Source: Sinisalibacter lacisalsi
Lineage (GTDB): Bacteria > Pseudomonadota > Alphaproteobacteria > Rhodobacterales > Rhodobacteraceae
Direction of reading: 5' to 3'
DNA: 64,000 nucleotides
NCBI RefSeq assembly: GCF_014640115.1
Contig: NZ_BMGI01000003.1
Coordinates: 450,172 to 514,171 of the forward strand
Shown here: one piece after another, positions 57,540 through 64,000 of the stretch
How the letters are laid out: the number at the start of each line of letters is the position of its first letter
Numbering within the stretch: position 1 is the stretch's first letter
Made by a program: the position numbers and the translations under genes
Notes under the pieces: model-generated
What the model saw: the letters and a program-made list of their open reading frames with translations, nothing else
Told to the model about the DNA's origin: nothing
The model's database searches: none

Positions 57540-58988
57540 ATGTACGAGAACGCCTTCAACAGCATCGAGAACCTGCTTCGCGCCGAAGAGGGGATTGCCA
57601 ACGAGCTGGATTACGTCGAGCAGACCTCGTGGGTCCTGTTCCTCAAGTATCTGCATGATCTGGGAAGCGAGCGTCGCGACGAGGCCGAGCTGAACGGCGA
57701 AGCCTACGTGCCGATCATCGACGGCGCCTTCCGCTGGAACAACTGGGCCGCCCCGAAGATCAACGGCCAGTTCGACCACAACACGGCCCGCATCGGTGAT
57801 GACCTGATCCGCTTCGTCGATGGCGAGCTTTTCCCCTACCTCGCCTCCTTTCGCGAAAGCGCCGATGGACCCCGGACGATCCATTACAAGATCGGCGAGG
57901 TCTTCACCGAGCTGCGCAACAAGTTTCGCTCCGGCTACATCATGCGCGACGTGCTCGAGGTGGTCGACGGGCTCAGCTTCAACACCCAGGCGGAACGACA
58001 CGAGCTGTCGCAGCTTTACGAAACGCGCATCCGCCGCATGGGCAACGCCGGCCGCAACGGGGGAGAATACTACACGCCGCGCCCGCTCATCCGTGCGATG
58101 ATCAAGGTGACCGACCCGAAGATCGGCGAGACGATCTACGACGGCGCGGTCGGCTCGGCGGGCTTCCTGTGCGAGGCCTACGCTCACATGCGCCGCGACG
58201 ATCTCTCGGCCTCCGACTGGGCGACGCTGCAGGCCGACACCTTCTATGGCCAGGAGAAGAAGTCGCTCGCCTATATCATCGGTGTCATGAACATGATCCT
58301 GCACGGGATCGAGGCGCCGAACCTCCTCCACACCAACTCGCTCAACGAGAACGTGATGGATATCCAGGAGAAGGACCGCCACGACATCATCCTTGCCAAC
58401 CCGCCCTTTGGCGGCAGCGAGCGGCGCGAGGTGCAGCAGAACTTTCCCATCCGCACCGGCGAGACGGCCTATCTCTTCCTCCAGCACTTCATCCGCAAGC
58501 TCAGGGCAGGCGGGCGCGGGGCGGTGGTGATCAAGAATACCTTCCTGTCGAACACCGATAACGCCAGCGTGGCGCTGCGCCGTGATCTGTTGGAGAGCTG
58601 CCAGCTTCACACCATCCTCGATCTGCCGCAGGGCACGTTCCAGGGCGCCGGGGTGAAGACGGTGGTCCTGTTCTTCGAGAAGGGCGCGCCCACGCGGCAG
58701 ACGTGGTATTACCAGCTCGATCCGGGGCGCAGCCTTGGCAAGACCAACCCGCTGAACGATGCCGACCTCGCCGAGTTCGTCGAGTTGCAGAAGACCTTCG
58801 CCGATGGGCCGAAGAGCTGGACGGTCAAGCGGGCCGATCTGGACGAGGCGACCTGTGATCTCTCGGTGAAGAACCCGAACGCCCCCGAGGCGGCGCCCCT
58901 GCGCGCGCCCGAGGAGATCATCGCCGACATGCTGGCGCGGGATGCGGAAACGACGGCGATCTTGGAAGAGATCCGGGGGATGCTGTGA
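57540..58988 (+). CDS. hsdM: Type I restriction-modification, DNA methyltransferase subunit
   Basis: 482 residues, N6-adenine methyltransferase HsdM. The N-terminal helical HsdM_N domain starts MYENAFNSIENLLRAEEGIANELDYVEQTSWVLFLKYL. SAM motif I is DGAVGSAGFL (201-210), preceded by GEYYTPRPLI, and catalytic motif IV is NPPF (287-290). Complete. Its stop overlaps the GTG start of hsdS (GTGA). The ATG at 57540 is preceded by CGGGGAA; the GTG at 57528 is possible. Belongs to an island at tRNA-Gln. Confidence 0.95.
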   Translation: MYENAFNSIENLLRAEEGIANELDYVEQTSWVLFLKYLHDLGSERRDEAELNGEAYVPIIDGAFRWNNWAAPKINGQFDHNTARIGDDLIRFVDGELFPYLASFRESADGPRTIHYKIGEVFTELRNKFRSGYIMRDVLEVVDGLSFNTQAERHELSQLYETRIRRMGNAGRNGGEYYTPRPLIRAMIKVTDPKIGETIYDGAVGSAGFLCEAYAHMRRDDLSASDWATLQADTFYGQEKKSLAYIIGVMNMILHGIEAPNLLHTNSLNENVMDIQEKDRHDIILANPPFGGSERREVQQNFPIRTGETAYLFLQHFIRKLRAGGRGAVVIKNTFLSNTDNASVALRRDLLESCQLHTILDLPQGTFQGAGVKTVVLFFEKGAPTRQTWYYQLDPGRSLGKTNPLNDADLAEFVELQKTFADGPKSWTVKRADLDEATCDLSVKNPNAPEAAPLRAPEEIIADMLARDAETTAILEEIRGML

Positions 58989-60241
58989 AGGGCATTCTCG
59001 TTGACGGCTGGAAGATGAAGCCACTTTCTGAGATCGCTACGTTTTCAAATGGCCTTTGGAAGGGGAAGAAAGGACCGTTCACAACGGCGAAAGTTCTCAG
59101 GAACACCAACTTCCGCCCACACGGCGTGTTGTCGCTGGATGATGTCGCCGAGATCGAAGTTGAGACCAAGCACCTTCAGAAACGCCGGCTCCAGAGGGGC
59201 GACATCATCCTTGAACGGTCTGGTGGCGGGCCAAAGCAACCGGTCGGACGGGTGGTGTTGTTCAATGTAGATGAGGGCACTTTCTCGTTCAGCAACTTTA
59301 CGAGTGTGATCCGCATCGCTGACCGGTCCGAGGTAGTGCCTGCATACCTACACCAGGTTCTGAACTGGTGGCACGCCTCTGGAGTGACTGAAGGTCTCCA
59401 ATCGCGTTCAACGGGCATCCGGAATCTGGACTTCAAGTCCTACAAGGAACTGGCGGTCCCCCTCCCGCCCCTCGAAGAACAACGGCGGATCGTTGCGGTT
59501 CTGGATGAGGCCTTCGAGGGTCTGGCCCGCGCCCGCGCCCACGCTGCAGCCAACCTCCAGAACGCGCGGGAGTTGTTTGAAGTAGCCATTGAAAGTGCAC
59601 TGCGAGAAGCTGGTGGGGAACCAATATCCCTCGCCAAGCTCTTGGAGAAAGGCTGGATTAAAGGTCACCTCGACGGAAACCACGGGAGCAATTACCCACG
59701 AAAGGCCGAGTTTGTCGGAGACGGCATCCCGTATATCTCCGCCAACTGCATAGATGGCGATGTGATTGACATGAGCCGTTGCAAGTATCTCACCCCGCAC
59801 CGAGCGGATGCGCTTCGGAAAGGGATTGCTCGTGACCGGGATGTTATCTTTGCACACAACGCGACCGTTGGGCCGGTTGCTTTGCTGTCTACAGATGAGC
59901 CGAAGGTGATCTTGAGTACGTCATTGACCTACTACCGTTGCGATGAGGCTGAGATTTCACCCGAGTTCCTTGTCTTCGAAATGCGGAGTGCTGGTTTCAA
60001 GCGTCAGTATGAAGCAGTAATGTCGCAAGCGACGCGAAACCAAGTTCCTATCACTATGCAACGTAGGTTTGAGCATCTGATCCCGCCGATGGATGCGCAA
60101 CTGAGGATTGCAGAGCTGGGTGTTCGCTTGGAGCGAGATACGAGAACGCTAACCGATAGCTACAATCGTACCCTCGCGGACCTCGACGACCTCCGCCAAT
60201 CCCTCCTCGAGAAGGCCTTCTCCGGACAACTCGTCACATGA
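58985..60241 (+). CDS. hsdS: Type I restriction-modification, specificity subunit
   Basis: 418 residues with two target-recognition domains separated by conserved coiled-coil repeats: LPPLEEQRRIVAVLDEAFEGLARARAHA in the middle and PMDAQLRIAELGVRLERDTRTL at the end. The second TRD region (about 59580-60180) is AT-richer than the rest, fitting recombination of TRDs between systems. The start is GTG at 58985, coupled to hsdM. It determines the bipartite sequence methylated. Intact. Confidence 0.93.
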   Translation: MKGILVDGWKMKPLSEIATFSNGLWKGKKGPFTTAKVLRNTNFRPHGVLSLDDVAEIEVETKHLQKRRLQRGDIILERSGGGPKQPVGRVVLFNVDEGTFSFSNFTSVIRIADRSEVVPAYLHQVLNWWHASGVTEGLQSRSTGIRNLDFKSYKELAVPLPPLEEQRRIVAVLDEAFEGLARARAHAAANLQNARELFEVAIESALREAGGEPISLAKLLEKGWIKGHLDGNHGSNYPRKAEFVGDGIPYISANCIDGDVIDMSRCKYLTPHRADALRKGIARDRDVIFAHNATVGPVALLSTDEPKVILSTSLTYYRCDEAEISPEFLVFEMRSAGFKRQYEAVMSQATRNQVPITMQRRFEHLIPPMDAQLRIAELGVRLERDTRTLTDSYNRTLADLDDLRQSLLEKAFSGQLVT

Positions 60242-60336
60242 ACCGTCTCAGACCGCGCTTGAGGGAGTTGATTTGGTAATGCGTTTGCATTACCTTCCCC
60301 CGTGTTGACGCAATTCAAGTGGCAAGGGAGCCCGAC

Positions 60337-60663
60337 ATGGTCGCAACGGCCGTAGAAACCTCGAAACTCACCGACCGGTATCAGACGACCGTGCCGAGCG
60401 GCGTGCGCAAGCAGCTGAACCTCAAGAAAGGCGACCGGCTGCGCTACAGCATTTCCGACGACGGGCGCGTTTTCATCGAGGTCGACCGCGATACCGGCGA
60501 TGATCCGGCTCTGGGCGCGTTCCTCGACCTGCTCGAAACCGACATCCGCACCAACCCTGGCCATCTTCGGGCCTTCGATGGCGGGCTGAAGGATCGTCTT
60601 GCCTCCCTCGTCGGTGATGTCGAGGTTGACCTCGATGCGCCCCTGTCGCCCGACGACGAATGA
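60337..60663 (+). CDS. prlF: PrlF-family antitoxin
   Basis: 108 residues. N-terminal AbrB/SpoVT-like swapped-hairpin DNA-binding domain: SKLTDRYQTTVPSGVRKQLNLKKGDRLRY. An acidic C-terminal tail (LVGDVEVDLDAPLSPDDE) probably wraps the toxin. AAGGGAG lies six bases before ATG 60337. Its stop overlaps the yhaV start by ATGA. The pair lies inside the hsdMSR operon and may be autoregulated from the short gap after hsdS. Confidence 0.92.
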   Translation: MVATAVETSKLTDRYQTTVPSGVRKQLNLKKGDRLRYSISDDGRVFIEVDRDTGDDPALGAFLDLLETDIRTNPGHLRAFDGGLKDRLASLVGDVEVDLDAPLSPDDE

Positions 60664-61157
60664 CCGCTGACGCAGCCCCGATCGTCGTCAACGGCTGGTC
60701 GATCTACGCCCATCCTCTGTTTCTCGACCAACTCGAGGCGCTGATCGAGGAGGTCGAGGACCGCAAGCGCAAGAACCCCACGGGATACACCGGGCACAAC
60801 AGCGCGAAACGCCTTGCCGCGATCTACAAGCTCGCGACCGAGGTCATCCCCGCCGACCCTTCGGCGCCGCAGTTCCGGCAGGGCGATACCCTCGGCCCGC
60901 ACCGCAAGCACTGGTTCCGCGCGAAGTTCTTCCAGCAATATCGCCTGTTTTACCGCTTCGACAGCGCCATGAAGGTGATTGTGCTTGCCTGGGTGAACGA
61001 CGAAGGCACATTACGGGCATACGGGAAGAAGACCGATGCCTATGCAACTTTCAGGAGCATGCTCGAGGATGGCAATCCACCCGACGATTTCGAGCAGCTC
61101 CACAAGCTGGCCGTCGCGGCCGGGGAGCGCCTGCGCGAGGCATTGACGAAATCATAG
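60660..61157 (+). CDS. yhaV: YhaV-family ribonuclease toxin
   Basis: 165 residues of the RelE-superfamily YhaV toxin: NGWSIYAHPLFLDQLEALIEEVEDRK, then a GDTLGPHRKHWFRAKFFQQYRLFYRFDS core with the basic catalytic residues, and VLAWVNDEGTLRAYGKKTDAYATF. YhaV cleaves ribosome-associated mRNA and is neutralised by PrlF. It appears intact. Coupled to prlF by a four-base overlap; hsdR starts 27 bases downstream. Confidence 0.93.
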   Translation: MTADAAPIVVNGWSIYAHPLFLDQLEALIEEVEDRKRKNPTGYTGHNSAKRLAAIYKLATEVIPADPSAPQFRQGDTLGPHRKHWFRAKFFQQYRLFYRFDSAMKVIVLAWVNDEGTLRAYGKKTDAYATFRSMLEDGNPPDDFEQLHKLAVAAGERLREALTKS

Positions 61158-61183
61158 ATCAGACGCGAGTCATCGAGAGTGCA

Positions 61184-62779
61184 TTGAGTTCAAGCAACGA
61201 GACAGAAGCCGACACACGCGCGAACCGGATCGACCCGGTGCTGGCCGAGGCCGGCTGGGGCAAGATCGCCGGGTCGCGCATCCGGCGTGAGGTGATCTGC
61301 CCGGGCCGCATCATGTCGGGCGGACAGCGGGGCAAGGGCCTGACCTGCGATTACGTGTTGGAATACCGCGGCCACAAGCTCGCCACCCTCGAAGCCAAGC
61401 GAGCCGGTCTCAGCCATCGCGAAGGCGTGGGGCAGACCAAGGAATACGCCGAGCGCCTCGGCTCCCGCTTCGCTTTCTCGACCAACGGCCTGCGCTGGTT
61501 CCAGTGCGACATGGAGACCGGCGCGGAGGATGACGATCTTGCGCTACCCTTTCCCTCGCCGGATGATCTCTGGGATCGGACCTTCGGCGAGATCAACGAG
61601 TGGCGGCTGCGCTTCGGGGCTGTGCCCTTCGAGACGGCCGGGGGCAAATGGGAGCCGCGCTACTATCAGCACTTGGCCATCAACGCGGCGCTGGAAGCGA
61701 TCGCCCACGGTGACAAGCGCATCCTGCTCACTCTCGCCACGGGCACGGGCAAGACCTCGATCGCCTTCCAGATCGCCTGGAAGCTGTTCCACGCCAAGTG
61801 GAGCCTGACCGGCGCCCCGACACGCCGCCCGCGCATCCTCTTCCTCGCCGATCGCAACATTCTCGCCGATCAGGCCTTCAACGCCTTCTCTGCCTTCGAT
61901 CCCACTGCCGTGACGCGGATAGACCCGGCAGCCCTGCGCCGCCACGGTGGACGCCCGCCCACCAATGCCAGCGTGTTCTTCACGATCTTTCAGACCTTCA
62001 TGACGGGCGAGGGCGAGCCCACCTTCAAAGGCTATCCGGAGGATTTCTTCGATTTCATCGTGATCGACGAGTGCCACCGGGGCGGCGCGAGCGACGAGAG
62101 CACCTGGCGCGCGATCATGGATCACTTCAGCCCCGCGGTACAGCTCGGCCTGACCGCCACGCCCAAGCGCAAACACAACGCCGACACCTACGACTACTTC
62201 GGCGAGCCGGTCTACACCTACGCGCTCAAGGACGGGATCGAGGACGGGTTCCTCACGCCCTTCAAGGTGCGCCAGATGGCCTCGACGATCGACGAGTATG
62301 TTTACGACCCGGTCGACGAGATCCTGAAGGGCGAGGTCGAGGTCGGGCAACGGTTCACGGAATCCGACTTCAACAGGATCATCCGGATCCCCGAACGCGA
62401 GTTGGCGCGGGTCGAGGAGTTCATGGGGCAGATCGACCAGCGCCAGAAGACCCTCGTCTTCTGCGCGACCCAGGCTCATGCCGCGCTGGTGCGCGACCTG
62501 ATCAACCAGGTGAAGATCAGCGCAGATCCGAACTATTGTCACCGCGTGACCGCCGACGATGGGGCCATCGGCGAGCAGCACCTGCGCGACTTCCAGGATA
62601 ACGACAAGACCATCCCCACGATCCTGACGACCTCCCAGAAGCTCTCGACAGGCGTCGACGCGCGCAACATCCGCAACATCGTGTTGATGCGCCCCATCAC
62701 CTCGATGATCTAGTTCAAGCAGATCATCGGCCGCGGGACCCGGGTCTACGACGGGAAAGATTTCTTCACGATCTTCTAC
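61184..62779 (+). pseudogene. hsdR: Type I restriction endonuclease subunit, inactivated twice
   Basis: The readable part gives 509 residues: N-terminal PD-(D/E)xK nuclease (D56, then E70-A-K72), Walker A LATGTGKT near 184-191, a VIDECHRGG motif II and helicase motifs III-V. At 62711-62713 a TAG replaces the glutamate codon expected in SMI-E-FKQIIGRGTR, and the frame continues beyond it with motif VI (QIIGRGTRVYDGKDFFTI). At about 62780 an IS256-family element interrupts the gene. Without motif VI and the C-terminal HsdM-contact domain, restriction is very unlikely. The start is a TTG at 61184 with weak support. Full-length relatives are about 780-800 residues. Confidence 0.92.
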
Positions 62780-64000
62780 GGTTGTGCCCCTCGGGGTGGT
62801 GTAAGAGGCCGCGCGCGGAGCCTTTTGGCGCAGCGCAGCGCGCGGCCGGGTCTGGCGGCCACCGCGCTTCTTCGTAGTCTGAGGTTGTTCAAAGACCGAT
62901 GACAACGAAGGAGAGCACGATGACCGAGACCATGATCGACCTTGCGGGCGTGATCGCCAAGAGCGATGACGCGGATTTCCTGCGGGACCTGATCCAGGAC
63001 GCCGCGCAGCGGCTGATGGACATTGAGGTGGCCGCTGTCTGCGGCGCGGGGCATGGCGAGCGCAGCCCGGACCGGGAGAACCAGCGCAACGGCTACCGGC
63101 CGCGTCAGTGGGATACTCGGGCAGGCACCATTGGGTTGAACATCCCGAAGCTGCGCAAGGGGAGCTATTTCCCCACGTTCCTGGAGCCGCGCCGGACGGC
63201 CGAGAAAGCCCTGATGGCCGTGATCCAGGAAGCCTACATCCACGGCGTCTCCACGCGGGCTGTCGACGATTTGGTGCGCGCGATGGGGCTGACGGGCACC
63301 TCGAAGAGCCAGGTCTCGCGGCTGTGCGAGGAGATCGACGAGCGGGTGCAGGCGTTCCTGAACCGCCCGCTGGAAGGCGATTGGCCCTTCCTCTGGCTCG
63401 ACGCCACCTACGTGAAGCTGCGTGAGGGCGGACGCATCGTCTCGATGGCGGTGATAGTGGCCGTCGCAGTCAACACGGACGGCCGACGCGAGATCCTCGG
63501 CGTCACGGTCCTGCCCTCGGAGGCCGAGACGTTCTGGGCCGGCTTCCTGCGGTCTCTCACGCGCCGCGGGTTGCGCGGTGTGCAACTGGTGATCAGCGAC
63601 GCCCATGAGGGCCTGAAGGCCGCCGCGCGCAAGGTCCTTGGCGCAGGATGGCAGCGCTGCCGGGTTCACTTCCAGCGCAACCTCCTGGCCCGCGTAGGCA
63701 AGACCCACAAGCCCGTGGTCAGCGCGGTGGTGAAGACCGTCTTCGCCGAGAAGGACCGCGACCAGGCCCATGCCCGCTGGCGCGAGGTCGCAGACAGCCT
63801 GCGCGAGCGGTTCCGGGATGTCGCCGAGCTGATGGATGACGCGGAGCATGACGTGCTGGCCTACATGGCCTTCGACGAGAGCCTGCGCTCGAAGCTCCAC
63901 AGCACGGATGAGATCGAAAAGACTTTTCTGCGGGCTTCTGCTATTTTTCACCAGTGCGTTCGACCTCGTGGCGAAGCGTGGCGTGTCGGCAGGAAGCGTC
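62780..64000 (+). mobile_element. IS256-family insertion sequence, incomplete in window
   Basis: The left end is placed at about 62780, where hsdR homology stops and GGTTGTGCCCC begins. The element carries an IS256-type transposase. The right end is not reached, and the last 85 or so bases no longer look like the transposase. Confidence 0.8.
62920..64000 (+). CDS. IS256-family transposase, 3' end abnormal
   Basis: DDE transposase of the mutator/IS256 class, at least 360 residues visible. WLDATYVKLREGG and LVISDAHEGLKAA hold the two catalytic Asp residues. TWQRCRVHF-like AGWQRCRVHFQRN and DDAEHDVLAYMAF follow. After SKLHST the family expects NPxERLN, but here DEIEKTFLRASAIF appears and homology ends (about 63907). 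This suggests a nested insertion, frameshifted divergence or an assembly join. ATG 62920 follows GAAGGAGAG; an in-frame ATG at 62899 lacks a site. Confidence 0.88.
   Translation, partial: MTETMIDLAGVIAKSDDADFLRDLIQDAAQRLMDIEVAAVCGAGHGERSPDRENQRNGYRPRQWDTRAGTIGLNIPKLRKGSYFPTFLEPRRTAEKALMAVIQEAYIHGVSTRAVDDLVRAMGLTGTSKSQVSRLCEEIDERVQAFLNRPLEGDWPFLWLDATYVKLREGGRIVSMAVIVAVAVNTDGRREILGVTVLPSEAETFWAGFLRSLTRRGLRGVQLVISDAHEGLKAAARKVLGAGWQRCRVHFQRNLLARVGKTHKPVVSAVVKTVFAEKDRDQAHARWREVADSLRERFRDVAELMDDAEHDVLAYMAFDESLRSKLHSTDEIEKTFLRASAIFHQCVRPRGEAWRVGRKR

Noticed and set aside
57288-64000. attR-like repeat of the tRNA-Gln 3' end downstream of the island
   Set aside because: I found no second copy of the T-arm/acceptor sequence within the window; it may lie beyond 64000.

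Overview
The window is high-GC DNA from an alphaproteobacterium, most likely a member of the Rhodobacteraceae (Roseobacter group). The reasons are: a GcrA cell-cycle regulator, a near-consensus CtrA box, perfect and near-perfect FNR/FnrL boxes, clade-typical small families (DUF1467, DUF2783, DUF6455, an Flp-like 62-residue pilin relative), and a hairpin-plus-GAGGTATTT intergenic repeat that I associate with this group. The assignment is inference from gene content; no rRNA is present.

Layout. 1-6 kb (minus strand): 5' part of katG, then acetoacetyl-CoA synthetase, a 66-residue DUF2783 protein, an FAD aromatic-hydroxylase-type monooxygenase and a metallo-beta-lactamase-fold hydrolase, which look like one catabolic cluster. 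6-16.6 kb: YbjN protein, proC, CsaA-type tRNA-binding protein, a D-2-hydroxyacid dehydrogenase, CIA30 protein, tdk, a degraded phage-type remnant, dgkA, an IMPACT-type protein, DUF6455, an MFS carrier, DUF167, an HDAC-like deacetylase, nitroreductase and EI24/CysZ-like protein. 16.7-31 kb: DUF1467 and methylmalonyl-CoA epimerase, a receiver protein behind a CtrA-like box, acetyltransferase, pilin-like protein, aspS with an unusual insertion, a CFA-synthase-like methyltransferase, carB, rimO, gcrA, argD and argF. 31-42.5 kb: GNAT-YoaP protein, a divergent sulfotransferase/GT14 glycosyltransferase pair, HIT protein, CHCC zinc-finger protein, polA, an E2-like acyltransferase, two alpha/beta hydrolases (one pcaD), tRNA-Arg(TCT), small membrane proteins, cytochrome b561 and a second sulfotransferase.

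42.5-44.3 kb is a visibly AT-richer two-gene islet, a DUF262 protein translationally coupled to a HEPN Rx4H RNase-type protein. It sits behind a cluster of three palindromic repeats and abuts lepA. It is the best candidate for an uncharacterised defence or toxin-antitoxin-like system. 44-57 kb: lepA, a PfkB sugar kinase, a secreted Cys-rich protein, a low-molecular-weight phosphatase, PCu(A)C copper chaperone, rpmB, hypF, an H-type lectin, a TetA-like MFS pump, an EF-G-like protein lacking a normal switch I and G3, and an MscS channel, ending at tRNA-Gln(TTG).

57.3-64 kb, immediately 3' of tRNA-Gln, is a defence island: hsdM, hsdS, a PrlF-YhaV toxin-antitoxin pair lodged inside the operon, then hsdR. 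hsdR is broken twice, by an in-frame GAG-to-TAG change and by an IS256-family element whose own transposase diverges from the family near the window end. The modification and antitoxin functions therefore look intact while restriction looks dead.
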